A DNA stretch of 64,000 nucleotides from Guptibacillus hwajinpoensis (GCA_016841765.1 JAENYN010000019.1:1-64000); one strand, 5' to 3'. Numbered from the stretch's first letter, positions 10,387 to 20,407 are shown. Made by a program: numbers and translations. The notes: generated from the sequence alone by a model not told the origin.

Positions 10387-11291
10387 ATGATGAATCAGCC
10401 TCCACTGCCAGGACATGTAAGTGCTGAGCAATTTAATCAAATGCTGGTTGACCCGGAAACATTTGCTGCAAAACCAGAGTCACTAACTGAACAGATATTC
10501 ATTGAACGCTCACTGACTGAAAATAGGTTTTGGCTTAGGATTATGAAGGAACACGCTTTATTCCTTGGTGAAGGATTTAACCGAAAAGATACACAACTGA
10601 TTCAGCAGGCCGACAGGTTCCATCATTATTTTGAACAGCAGGAAAAAAAGGCTTATCAGGTGTCTCCCAATACAGAAGTGGTCCGAAGATTGAACGAGGA
10701 AAGTATTGAATTGGTGTATGGTTTTAGGAATTTCAAAAGAAACCTGCTTATCCTCATTGTGAACTGCAAAGTAAGCGGCTTTAATTTTCCTTTGCTGGTT
10801 GACCATATTGCAAGGGAAGCCGAATACTTTATGCGGACATTAAAGAAATTCAACCAGGGGATTCTCGAGCCTATCCAGGATGCCATTATAAGTGAAAATG
10901 TGTTTTGGCTGAGAATCATGATGGAACATTCACGTTTTATTTCCGCGCTGTTGGACCAGTCGGAAAGAAATTTAGTCAATACCGCAAGGAAGTTTGGGGA
11001 TGATTTTGAAACGCTGTTGAACCAGGCCCGGGATGTGGAATCGATGCTGTACCGCAAACATCCTACATATCCCGTCATCGGCAAAATGAACAAGGACAGT
11101 GAAAGTGCCACGGAAGAGCTAAGGGATTTTAAGAAAGCGGGATGGAGCTCATTCGCTCATGTCAGATTCGGAATGTAATAAACCCGCTGCTTGCTGACCA
11201 CGTTCTGAGGGAAGCGAATCACTTCCTTTACATGATTCATGTTCTGGAAGAAAGAATGAATTTGAAAATGAAAGCGGAACAAGGGCAGTGA
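10387..11291 (+). pseudogene. DUF2935-type protein with apparent frameshift at about 11144
   Basis: In-frame ORF ends ...KKAGWSSFAHVRFGM*; the next frame continues ELIRSCQIRNVINPLLADHVLREANHFLYMIHVLEERMNLKMKAEQGQ*, restored by adding one G in ggatgg(g)agctc. Confidence 0.7.
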
Positions 11292-11309
11292 CCGAAAAGA
11301 GGTGAGAAG

Positions 11310-11651
11310 ATGGCGAAAGTCGCCAAGGATGATTTTGTAAAGGGTTTTGTGCCGCACCATAATCATGGATCAGTTGATTACACCTCTGTAGAAGCAGGGC
11401 ACGTCCATCAGTGCCTCGATGTTTCGTCTCCTCCCATTCCCACTCAAGATAACAGCAGCCATATTCATTACACAGAGGGATATGTGGTGTTTGAAAACGG
11501 CCACACGCATTATTATAAAGCCTATTCAGGTCCAGCAATTCCGGTGGGAAATGGCATGCATGTTCATTACTATGATTTCTATACCACTGAGGACGATGGG
11601 CATAGGGATCATATAAGAGGGGTTGATTCGGCGGCTCCAGGTAATAAATGA
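11310..11651 (+). CDS. YmaF-family protein
   Basis: 113 aa; His-rich HVH/HIHYTEGYVVFENGHTHYYKAYSGPAIPVGNGMHVHYY. Confidence 0.75.
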   Translation: MAKVAKDDFVKGFVPHHNHGSVDYTSVEAGHVHQCLDVSSPPIPTQDNSSHIHYTEGYVVFENGHTHYYKAYSGPAIPVGNGMHVHYYDFYTTEDDGHRDHIRGVDSAAPGNK

Positions 11652-11715
11652 ATAGGGTGGAAACGACCAGTCAGAGAAATGGCAAGCTGGTGCATAATTT
11701 CGCAATGTCTGATAT

Positions 11716-11868
11716 TTACGTTATATCATTTTTTTCTCCTATGGTTGGAAGGATGGTCCTTTCCAATCCAACCATGGAACCAACAAATAAATTAATGACA
11801 ACAAGCAATGAAAACTGAAGGATATTTTCTTTGATGCCAATTTTCGTTTTCGCGACAGTGTTTTCCAA
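11716..11868 (-). pseudogene. N-terminal remnant of an MFS-type transporter
   Basis: TTG start after ggaggtgcagta; 50 aa MENTVAKTKIGIKENILQFSLLVVINLFVGSMVGLERTILPTIGEKNDIT*, one TM then stop, no further coding continuation. Confidence 0.55.
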
Positions 11869-11918
11869 TACTGCACCTCCTTAAAAAGAACCTGAGTGAA
11901 ATCAGGTTCTTAACAATG

Positions 11919-12584
11919 TCAATGTTGGGCATGTCTTTCTTGTTCGTGCTCCCATTCATGAACCCCGGATTCAAGGCGGCTTGCCTTGAACCCTTTTGAC
12001 TGCAGCATCTCGACTGCCTCTGTAGCATAGACGCAGTATGGTCCCCGGCAATAGGCTGCGATTTCTTTATCCTTCGGGAACTCGGAAACGAATCTTTCCA
12101 TCTCCTCAAGCGGAACAGAAATCGCCCCTGGAATATGTCCCGCCTCGAATTCAGCTGCAGGTCTTACATCAATTAATAGGGTGTCTTCAGCTTTCATCCT
12201 GATCCTGAGTTCATCCTCTTCAACCGTGTCAAGGTGATCGGGCCTGACGATATATTCATTCCTAAGCACATTGAGCTCTGCCAATTGTTCTTCGCCAAGC
12301 TCCCGCAACGAAAACATCAGGTCAATCACTTTTTTGCAGGCCAAGTGATAAATGACATGGTTCTTTTCTTTGTGAAAACGCACCAAACGTGCATCAAGCA
12401 GTGCCTGCAAATGTTTGGACGTATTTGCGGTATTCATCTTTGTTTCCTTAGCCAGCAGTTCAACTGACATAGGACCCTGGGAGAGCAAATCGAGCAGTTC
12501 GATCCGCCTTGGGCTGGACAACACTTTTCCGGTTTGGGCAAAAAGGCCGTAAACATTATTTTTGAACTCTCGATGTTCCACCAT
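11919..12584 (-). CDS. ArsR-family HTH regulator fused to a rhodanese domain
   Basis: HTH: MSVELLAKETKMNTANTSKHLQALLDARLV; rhodanese: LLIDVRPAAEFEAGHIPGAISVP ... AAYCRGPYCVYA. Confidence 0.85.
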   Translation of the reverse strand: MVEHREFKNNVYGLFAQTGKVLSSPRRIELLDLLSQGPMSVELLAKETKMNTANTSKHLQALLDARLVRFHKEKNHVIYHLACKKVIDLMFSLRELGEEQLAELNVLRNEYIVRPDHLDTVEEDELRIRMKAEDTLLIDVRPAAEFEAGHIPGAISVPLEEMERFVSEFPKDKEIAAYCRGPYCVYATEAVEMLQSKGFKASRLESGVHEWEHEQERHAQH

Positions 12585-12602
12585 ATCACCTTCATTCAAC
12601 TA

Positions 12603-12620
12603 TTCAACTGATTAGTTGAA
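12603..12620. promoter_or_regulatory. Putative autoregulatory operator of the ArsR-rhodanese gene
   Basis: Palindrome TTCAACT-gatt-AGTTGAA plus an additional TTCAACT half-site (12597-12602 region), between a TATTATATT-like -10 and the gene start. Confidence 0.55.
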
Positions 12621-12857
12621 AAATATAATAGGACAAGATTTGTTGTAAAGTACAAAATGGGTAAAAAAGCAGTTTGTATAAAGTGAGGTGTTTTCAAGCT
12701 GGTCATCTCCCCAAAAGTGAAAGCATGCAAGTAGTCATGTTCCATTTTTGATATAAGCGGTTGATTTTATGTTTATTTCCAATTGCGCTATAATAATAAC
12801 CACTGCTTACCAGCAGATCGGCGTTTCTGGACAGTACATAAGAACGGACAGGGGGAT

Positions 12858-13451
12858 ATGAAAGTGAGACGCTATTTTTTATTTATTTTAGCAGCAGTAT
12901 TGCTTACTGCATGTTCGGCGAATGAAACATCGGGGGAAGTAAAAGAAGACAAACAAAGTGATAGCGAGGCTGTGTCTGACAGCAAGGATAGTAAGCCCGG
13001 GTTCGAGGCTTATCAAGGAAAACCTTTGAAAATAGCTGTTATCGGAGAGCCGCCTGCCATAAAAGAAGAGGACTTGGTCACGTTCACCAAGTTGGGGATG
13101 GATGAACTAAAAAGTGGCAATGTGAGCAAGTATGATGCAGTGATCGTCAAGCATAAGTATTTAAAACAGGCAGCAAAGAGTGAATATGCTGAGGTATATA
13201 AACAAGCCAAATTGCCATTTTTCTTTATCCAGTCCGAAAAAACATTTCTTGCCTTCACAATCAGCGATCTATCCTACAAAGATGCCCGGTCATTAAGCAA
13301 TCAAGAGTATGCTGTCGGATTTGTTTCAAAAGAGGATGGGTACTCCTATTGGAAATATGGATTGTATAATGACAAAGAGTCTGATCAAAACATTAAAGAT
13401 GTCTATAGCAGGATATTCAAAACAATTGAAACAACACAGGAATCAATATAG
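12858..13451 (+). CDS. Putative lipoprotein, unknown function
   Basis: MKVRRYFLFILAAVLLTACSANETSG lipobox. Confidence 0.7.
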   Translation: MKVRRYFLFILAAVLLTACSANETSGEVKEDKQSDSEAVSDSKDSKPGFEAYQGKPLKIAVIGEPPAIKEEDLVTFTKLGMDELKSGNVSKYDAVIVKHKYLKQAAKSEYAEVYKQAKLPFFFIQSEKTFLAFTISDLSYKDARSLSNQEYAVGFVSKEDGYSYWKYGLYNDKESDQNIKDVYSRIFKTIETTQESI

Positions 13452-13796
13452 TTTGCACATTGACAAAAGCCCAGCGCTCATCTGAAATAAGGTGAGTGCT
13501 TTTTTGTTTTTCTCTCAAGATGCAATCTTTTGTCCTTTAACTTTTTGAATGGGGTGAAGGGAAACAGAATGTGCATCTTGAAAGATGTATAGAATGAAAC
13601 TCGCCGATTGGCGAAGACAGAGGCGCAGCTGCCCATATCAATATTCTTAAAATTGGCAGCTGCATCGAAATACTCCCTTGCTGACAATTTATGCTTTCCT
13701 ATATGGAAAAAAAGGGAATGCATTCTGTGAAAGAAAACGAATAATATACGTTGCCTCACTTTGGCTGAATTACATAAAACGAGAGGAGTATGCAAG

Positions 13797-14975
13797 TTGA
13801 ATTTAGACCAACATCTTTTTTCGAAGGAATTCAATAAAAATCCTTATCCAGCCTATTCAAAAATGCGGGAGGCGGAGCCGGTTTATAAAATGACATTCCC
13901 TGACGGCCAGCAAGGATGGCTGATCACGAAGTATGAGGATGCTGTCGATGCTTTGAAGCATCCAAAGATCATCAAGGATTTCACCAGGCTATTTGGTGAG
14001 AGTATGGAAGAAGCGAGTGTTTTCAGCAGAAATATGCTCTTTGCCGATCCGCCTGACCATAAAAGGCTTCGCGGCCTGGTACAGCAGGCCTTCACCCCGC
14101 AAATGATTGACGGGATGCGGGACAGGATCCAGGAAATAACGAACGAGCTGCTTGATGAACTGTCCGGAAAGGACACAATCCGGCTGATTGACGAGTTTGC
14201 GTTTCCGCTGCCGATCATTGTCATTTGCGAAATGCTGGGCATCCCATCTGAAGACCGCGACAAGTTCCGTCTCTGGTCAAACTCCCTTGTCGAAGGGACG
14301 GGTTCTGAACAAGCAGCTGTCCAGCATATGAATGAATTTATCCAGTACCTAGATCAATTGTTTGCAAAAGTCCGCAAAAATCCCGGTGATGACCTTGTCA
14401 GCGGCCTTATTCAAGCTGAGGAAAGCGGTGATAAGCTGAGTAAGGAGGAACTATTCGGAGCCGTAAGCTTGCTGATCATTGCAGGACACGAGACAACTGT
14501 TAATTTAATCGGCAACAGCATTCTTGCTTTATTGGAGCACCGTGACCAGCTTGAGCTGCTGAAGGAAAAGCCGGAGTTGATCCGAAGTGCGATAGAAGAA
14601 TCGCTCCGTTACAACGGGCCGGTGGAGTTCAGCACATCACGGTGGGCTGCGGAGGACTTGGAGTTCAAAGGAAAACAGTTCCGGCAGGGTGAGCTTATTA
14701 TCATTGCACTGGATTCAGCAAATCGTGACTCCGATATCTTCAATAATCCTGATGTATTTGATATCACAAGGGAGAAAAGCCCGCATCTGGCATTCGGCAA
14801 AGGAATCCATACGTGCCTCGGTGCCCCGCTGGCAAGGCTTGAGGGGGAAATCGCAATCAGCAGCATCATTGAACGGTTCCCCGACATGGAGCTTGATGGT
14901 GACAGGGACCAGCTCGAGTGGAGGCCGGGGATGATAGTCAGGGGAGTGAAGGAAATACCGCTAAAAATCAGATAA
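13797..14975 (+). CDS. Cytochrome P450
   Basis: AGHETTVN, ESLRYNGPVEFSTSR, HLAFGKGIHTCLGAPLARLEGEIA heme-binding loop; TTG start inferred (LNLDQHLFSKEF). Confidence 0.93.
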   Translation: MNLDQHLFSKEFNKNPYPAYSKMREAEPVYKMTFPDGQQGWLITKYEDAVDALKHPKIIKDFTRLFGESMEEASVFSRNMLFADPPDHKRLRGLVQQAFTPQMIDGMRDRIQEITNELLDELSGKDTIRLIDEFAFPLPIIVICEMLGIPSEDRDKFRLWSNSLVEGTGSEQAAVQHMNEFIQYLDQLFAKVRKNPGDDLVSGLIQAEESGDKLSKEELFGAVSLLIIAGHETTVNLIGNSILALLEHRDQLELLKEKPELIRSAIEESLRYNGPVEFSTSRWAAEDLEFKGKQFRQGELIIIALDSANRDSDIFNNPDVFDITREKSPHLAFGKGIHTCLGAPLARLEGEIAISSIIERFPDMELDGDRDQLEWRPGMIVRGVKEIPLKIR

Positions 14976-15168
14976 ATGCCAAAATCCTTCAATAGTGTTG
15001 TTCTATTGGAGGTTTTTTGTTGTCTTTTTTGGAAAAAGATTGAGTAAATCAAAACTGTTTGAAATAATTGGTAGTATACTGGTTGGTCAGTAGGTGGCAA
15101 GCCGGCCGAAACTATTCCTGTGCAGCCCGGCTCACTGCCATAATTACTGTTTTAGGGGAGTCGTATTC

Positions 15169-15663
15169 ATGGACTATGTCAAAGAACTGAGGAAACTGGT
15201 TGGCCATTGGCCTTTGATTTTAACAGGGGCCGTTGTGTTGGTCATAAATGAAAAAAACGAACTGTTATTGCAGCATCGTACAGATGGCGGCTGGGGATTG
15301 CCGGGCGGCCTTATGGAACTGGGCGAACGTTTAGAGGATGCGGCAAGAAGAGAAGTGAAAGAAGAGACAGGGCTTGCAATCGGAAACTTAACATTACTGG
15401 GTGTTTTTTCAGGGCCAGAATACTATTTCAAAGTCTCGAATGGAGATGAACTATATTCAGTGACTGCAGTCTATTTGACTCATGAGGTTGAAGGGGAAAT
15501 TGAGATTGATAAAAATGAATCGATTGAAGTCCGGTATTTTGATCTGAATGAACTTCCGGAAAATATAACGGAAGAAACCAGGAGCTATATGAAGCCGTAC
15601 ATAGAACAATCAACTAAAGGAACAAAAGGAGGAAGACTTTATTGCAATTTTTTATCGGAATAG
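15169..15663 (+). CDS. Nudix hydrolase
   Basis: [30 protein letters not shown] Nudix box. Confidence 0.9.
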   Translation: MDYVKELRKLVGHWPLILTGAVVLVINEKNELLLQHRTDGGWGLPGGLMELGERLEDAARREVKEETGLAIGNLTLLGVFSGPEYYFKVSNGDELYSVTAVYLTHEVEGEIEIDKNESIEVRYFDLNELPENITEETRSYMKPYIEQSTKGTKGGRLYCNFLSE

Positions 15664-16175
15664 TACCGCCGGAAGAATACAAACAGAAAGTCATTGAATT
15701 CCAGCATAAGTGGATAAACAATACGATCACTGATGTAGTCGAACCGCATATCACTCTAAAAGCGCAGGGCGGCCTAACCGAAGATAAAAAATGGCTGAAC
15801 AACGTGAAAAACATCTGCTGCACGACAGAACCGTTTCAAATATCGTTAGGGGAACCGATGTTTTTCGGTGAAGACATCCTTTACATAAGCGCCCGGTCAC
15901 ATGAACTGCATGGACTGCATCGGCGGATTGTTGGAGAAATTGCCCCTTCCCGCCATTTGATCAAAAAATATTTCGAACTTGAAGATTTTGTCCCGCATAT
16001 GACGTTAGGAAAAACAACGTACGGTCTAACAAAACAAGAACTGATTGAGATGTCAAAATTGGCGGAAGAAGAACTCAGCCCTTTTCCAGCTTTTGATGTC
16101 AACTTTATCAGAGTTTATCAAGAAATCGAACAAAACAAGTATCGAAAGCTTGAGGATATCCCTTTAGGTAGATAA
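15642..16175 (+). CDS. 2H phosphoesterase / 2'-5' RNA ligase family
   Basis: Two H-x-T motifs ([20 protein letters not shown]); overlaps the Nudix gene by 22 nt. Confidence 0.8.
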   Translation: MQFFIGIVPPEEYKQKVIEFQHKWINNTITDVVEPHITLKAQGGLTEDKKWLNNVKNICCTTEPFQISLGEPMFFGEDILYISARSHELHGLHRRIVGEIAPSRHLIKKYFELEDFVPHMTLGKTTYGLTKQELIEMSKLAEEELSPFPAFDVNFIRVYQEIEQNKYRKLEDIPLGR

Positions 16176-16326
16176 TCGGGCAGGAGAGAATGGGGCGATC
16201 ATTCTTATAATCGGGGGCTTCTATTTTAAGCGAACGGTTTCAGCGGGTTTTGGGGATAATCATTCTTATTGCGGGATAAAAGGCGGTTTTGTCGGGCTGT
16301 GGCTTGTCCGCTCGTATCCTGGGTTT

Positions 16327-16590
16327 GGCATGAAATGGCCGGGTTATGGCGTGAAAAGCCTGGAGTATGGCGCGAAACCAGCCGTTTGGCGTGAAAAGAG
16401 GTAGTTCTGGCATGAATACACCGGTGTTTGGCCTGAAAACAGGGAGGTTCCGCGTGAAAGTGAGGTTATCTGGCGCGAATGCTGTATCCAGGCTCTGCCG
16501 CCAATGCCGTTCGGCGTGAAAAATCCTGGTAATGGCGTGAAAAGTCCTGATTACGGCGCGAAACCGGCATGTCCCGGCATGAAACAGAAC
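16327..16590 (+). repeat. Family A 21-bp degenerate tandem repeat, about 13 units
   Basis: Successive GGCRYGAAA cores spaced 21 bp (one 19-bp and one 20-bp unit). Confidence 0.8.
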
Positions 16591-16672
16591 TGCCGCCCCT
16601 TGTCTCTGGTATAATTTAACCAGGAGCATACAGAAATGGCTGCTGATATCCCATTTTAGGAGAGGATCAAAC

Positions 16673-17299
16673 TTGATAACCCTATACATAACAAGACATG
16701 GTGAAACGGTATGGAATAAGCAAAAACGGATGCAGGGCTGGAGAGATTCCGAGTTGACGGAAACCGGGGTTCGAAATGCCGGGTTGCTTGGAGATAGACT
16801 CAGAGATGTACCTTTTGACGCTATTTATTCAAGTCCCAGCATACGGACGCGGTCAACCGCAGAATTAATTAAGGGTGAAAAGGACATTCCCATCAACTTT
16901 GATGAAAAGTTGAAGGAAATCAACATGGGGGAATGGGAAGGCAAAACGGTTTCTTTTATTGAGGACAATGACCCCGAGCAATTTCATTGTTTCTGGAACA
17001 CTCCTCACCTATATACCGCACAGACGGGCGAGAATTTTGGCGATTTAAAAAACAGGGTGCTGGCATTTCTAACGTCGATTCAAGAAAATCACACTTCAGG
17101 AACCATACTGGTTGTCACGCATGCGGTTGTCATCAAAACCATGATGTCCCTTTTTAAAAATAATCCGCTGGAGAAATTGTGGGATCCGCCTTTTATTCAT
17201 GATACGAGTCTGACGGTTGTGGAAGTGAGTGGTGAGACATATAAGATTGTGATGGAAGGGGATATATCGCACCGGACAGTTGAGGGAATCGAAAACTAG
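16673..17299 (+). CDS. Histidine phosphatase family protein
   Basis: LYITRHGETVWN, SSPSIRTRSTAE, VVTHAVVIK; TTG start. Confidence 0.88.
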   Translation: MITLYITRHGETVWNKQKRMQGWRDSELTETGVRNAGLLGDRLRDVPFDAIYSSPSIRTRSTAELIKGEKDIPINFDEKLKEINMGEWEGKTVSFIEDNDPEQFHCFWNTPHLYTAQTGENFGDLKNRVLAFLTSIQENHTSGTILVVTHAVVIKTMMSLFKNNPLEKLWDPPFIHDTSLTVVEVSGETYKIVMEGDISHRTVEGIEN

Positions 17300-17342
17300 T
17301 ACCAACGTGGACATCTATTACTCTAGGTAGGAGGCCGCTTCC

Positions 17343-18095
17343 ATTAAAATTTTCGATGCACACTTGCATATCATAGATAAAAGATTTCCGCTCATTCGGA
17401 ATCAAGGATACCTCCCCGATTATTTTTCTTGCAGTGACTATTCAGAACGGACAAAAGGCTTGAATATCATGGGAGGGGCCATCGTATCAGGTTCATTCCA
17501 GGGTTATGACCAATCCTACCTGATTGATGCAATACAAACGCTTGGCGACAATTATGTCGGTGTCACGCAGCTTCCTTATGATACTCCTGATGAAGAAATT
17601 TTAAGGCTTAACGAAGCAGGAGTAAGGGCACTTCGGTTTAATGCCAATCGCGGCGGCTCAGAAGATCTATCCCGGCTTGACTATTTTGCAAGAAGAGTCT
17701 ACGAGTTGGCTGGATGGCATGCGGAGCTATATATTGATGCAAATCGGCTGCCGGATGTGTCGCAAGTGATTGAAAAGCTTCCCGCTGTATCTGTGGACCA
17801 TCTCGGATTGTCCTGGCGCGGGTTCGGCCATTTGCTTTCACTGGTGGAGAAAGGCGTCAAAGTCAAAGCGACCGGATTTGGGAGGATTAATTTTGACCCA
17901 ATTGAGGCGATAAAACAGGTCTATTCAATAAACCCGCATGCTCTTATGTTCGGGACCGACTTGCCGTCCACAAGAGCGGACAGGCCTTTTCAGCTTGCTG
18001 ATGTGGAGTTGATCAAAAACCACATGGAACAAAAGCACGCCGAAAAAATATTATATGAGAATGCATGCCATTGGTATTTAAAGAGAATCACTTAA
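17343..18095 (+). CDS. Amidohydrolase (metal-dependent hydrolase), probable ATT start
   Basis: IKIFDAHLHIIDKRF HxH motif; GGAGG 8 nt upstream of the ATT; in-frame TAG directly upstream. Confidence 0.75.
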   Translation: MKIFDAHLHIIDKRFPLIRNQGYLPDYFSCSDYSERTKGLNIMGGAIVSGSFQGYDQSYLIDAIQTLGDNYVGVTQLPYDTPDEEILRLNEAGVRALRFNANRGGSEDLSRLDYFARRVYELAGWHAELYIDANRLPDVSQVIEKLPAVSVDHLGLSWRGFGHLLSLVEKGVKVKATGFGRINFDPIEAIKQVYSINPHALMFGTDLPSTRADRPFQLADVELIKNHMEQKHAEKILYENACHWYLKRIT

Positions 18096-18950
18096 AAGGC
18101 TGTTCAAACGTTTTTCCGTGGAGCGGTACATTCTGTCGTTCCCGGTCAGCTCATATATCATCAGGGCTTTTTTAAAATTCGTTTTGGCGTTTTCCTGATC
18201 ATTCAGGTCAGCATGATTACTGGCAATATAGAAATAGATATCACCCAGGATGAAATAGGAATGGTGTTCTCTGCTGGAATGAACCCCTTTTACGAGATAG
18301 TCGTTGGACTTTTGATAATACCCGTTGTTTCTTAGTGCGACCGCATAGTTATAATAAAGCTTGATGGCGACCTGGATATCAAAAGAATAGCGGAATGATT
18401 TGAGTCTGGACAGGGCTTCCTCGTAAAGGGCATATGCCCGGCTGTATTGCTTGGCTTCAGAATAAAGATTCGCATTGGATATGAGAATTTGAAGAGTGAC
18501 TGCGTCATATTTGAACGAAGTGTTTTCGGAAAGGGACAGGGCCTCCTCCACACATGACAGAGCGGTCTTAAGGTCATCTTCTAGATAAAAAATGGCCGTC
18601 CCCTTAAACCATAACAGGATCCGTTTATGGCGCGACTTAAAATACGGATTTTTTTCCTCTGTTTGAACAATCCGCTGTATCGCTTTGTAATCACGCTTTA
18701 CAGCTGCTCTCTTTAATTGGGCCAGCACTTCTTCCGAATAATCATACCGTTCATCATAAGAAGAAGCGATCAGGTAATCAAGGTTGACACCGAGCCGTTT
18801 TGCGAGCAGCCAGAGGATTTCGCCTGAAGGTGAGATATCGTTGTTTTCCACTTTGCTGATGTAAGTCTGGGTGCAAATGCCGTCACTTAATTCTTTCTGG
18901 GAAAGATTCAGCTGCTTTCGCAATGTTTTTATTCGCCCACCTACACCCAT
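18078..18950 (-). CDS. HTH (XRE) plus TPR regulator, RRNPP/PlcR-NprR-like
   Basis: IKTLRKQLNLSQKELSDGICTQTYISKVENNDISPSGEILWLLAKRLGV followed by TPR-like helices. Confidence 0.78.
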   Translation of the reverse strand: MGVGGRIKTLRKQLNLSQKELSDGICTQTYISKVENNDISPSGEILWLLAKRLGVNLDYLIASSYDERYDYSEEVLAQLKRAAVKRDYKAIQRIVQTEEKNPYFKSRHKRILLWFKGTAIFYLEDDLKTALSCVEEALSLSENTSFKYDAVTLQILISNANLYSEAKQYSRAYALYEEALSRLKSFRYSFDIQVAIKLYYNYAVALRNNGYYQKSNDYLVKGVHSSREHHSYFILGDIYFYIASNHADLNDQENAKTNFKKALMIYELTGNDRMYRSTEKRLNSLLSDSL

Positions 18951-19173
18951 ACGGCTGCCTCCCTCACTAGTTCGATAATTACATATTCTCATAAAAACCG
19001 TTCTTCCATCAAAGTGATTTAAGAACATTTGGTTTTTCTTAACCGGTTCGGTTGGAAGAAAATTAAAACAATCTACTGTTGCATTTAGGAACGTAAAGTT
19101 GATATCCACTGCAAAAGCTCGCTTTCAACGGGGCGAACCCAACTATATTTTTTACATGACAGGAGAGATAAAC

Positions 19174-19593
19174 ATGAAAATCATCCAGCAATGGAACGAG
19201 GAAGACAGCAATTTTATCCGGGGAAAAGTGATTGAATACAATCTATCGGTACTGCAGGATGACATGAAGCATCCAAAGAAAAATGTCAGCTTTATCCTTA
19301 GAAATGATGAAGAAGAAATGATGGGAGGAATCACAGGGACAATCTATTGGCAGCATCTTCATATCGATTTTCTCTGGATTGACCAGTCCGTCAGAGGGGA
19401 AGGGTATGGAGCTGAATTGCTTGCCAAAATCGAGGATATTGCACGGCAAAATAAGTGCAGGCTCATTCTGTTGGATTCGTTCAGTTTTCAGGCGCCTGGC
19501 TTTTACCAAAAGTACGGATATGATGTTACCGGTGTCGTGGAAGATTTTCCGAAGGGGCATCAGAGGTATTATTTGGAGAAAAGGCTTGTCTAG
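19174..19593 (+). CDS. GNAT acetyltransferase
   Basis: IDFLWIDQSVRGEGYGAELLAKIEDIARQNKC; RBS ggagag before ATG 19174. Confidence 0.82.
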   Translation: MKIIQQWNEEDSNFIRGKVIEYNLSVLQDDMKHPKKNVSFILRNDEEEMMGGITGTIYWQHLHIDFLWIDQSVRGEGYGAELLAKIEDIARQNKCRLILLDSFSFQAPGFYQKYGYDVTGVVEDFPKGHQRYYLEKRLV

Positions 19594-19627
19594 GCTGAAT
19601 GGATAATATACAAAAGGGGGGAGTCCC

Positions 19628-20407
19628 TTGTTAGAAAGCTTTCAAGTCTATATGGAGGCATTTAAGGAAGAAAGAACGGTAACCGTTTATCTGCCCGACA
19701 GTTATGATCCAATGAGTAATAGAAGGTATCCTGTCATATATATGCATGATGGCCAAAACGTTTTCAGGGATGATGGAGCAATCGGCGGGATATCCCTATC
19801 ACTGGAAGACTACCTCCTTAAACATGCACACAACGTTATCGTAGTGGCAATTGACCAAAACAGTGAAGAACGGGTAAATGAATATTGCCCGTGGATAAAC
19901 GGTAAGTACAGTGAAAAAATACTGGGCCATAAAAGTGAATTGGGAGGTAAAGGCGGGAAGTATATTGATTTCATCACCTGGGAACTAAAGCCTCTCATTG
20001 ATGATAAGTATCCTGCATTAGAAGATGACACTGTCATGGCAGGTATCTCATTGGGAGGGCTTGTTTCTGTATTTGCCGCATGTAAATATCCTCATATATA
20101 CCGGCATATTGTCGTGTTTTCTGCTGCCTTCTTTCGTAACCAGGAGCAAATAGAAGAGCTGATACAAGTTTCAGACCTGTCATCCATTAAAACCATTTAC
20201 ATGGACTGGGGAGATCAGGAAACAGAAGATGAGAAGATCAGTAAGCAGTTTTCCGCTTCAAACCAGGCAGTGGCTGATTTGTTGAAAAAGAAGAAGATAA
20301 ATGTTGAATGGAAAAAGCTAACTGATGGCAAACATCATTACGTGTCTTTCAAAAAGAGGGTACCTGCCATTTTTTCTTTCCTGGAGGAAAAAAGCTCAGA
20401 GCAGTGA
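19628..20407 (+). CDS. Putative esterase family alpha/beta hydrolase
   Basis: VIYMHDGQNVFRDDGAIGG, AGISLGGLVSVFAACKYP; TTG start. Confidence 0.82.
   Translation: MLESFQVYMEAFKEERTVTVYLPDSYDPMSNRRYPVIYMHDGQNVFRDDGAIGGISLSLEDYLLKHAHNVIVVAIDQNSEERVNEYCPWINGKYSEKILGHKSELGGKGGKYIDFITWELKPLIDDKYPALEDDTVMAGISLGGLVSVFAACKYPHIYRHIVVFSAAFFRNQEQIEELIQVSDLSSIKTIYMDWGDQETEDEKISKQFSASNQAVADLLKKKKINVEWKKLTDGKHHYVSFKKRVPAIFSFLEEKSSEQ

Noticed and set aside
15073-15095. TACTG-gttggt-CAGTA as a TetR operator
   Set aside because: Only 5-bp arms, single occurrence, no regulator gene adjacent; too weak to claim.
16240-16689. 149-aa minus-strand ORF with FHA heptads
   Set aside because: Produced by the GGCGTGAAA array; the reading frame relative to the core changes in the middle of the ORF.
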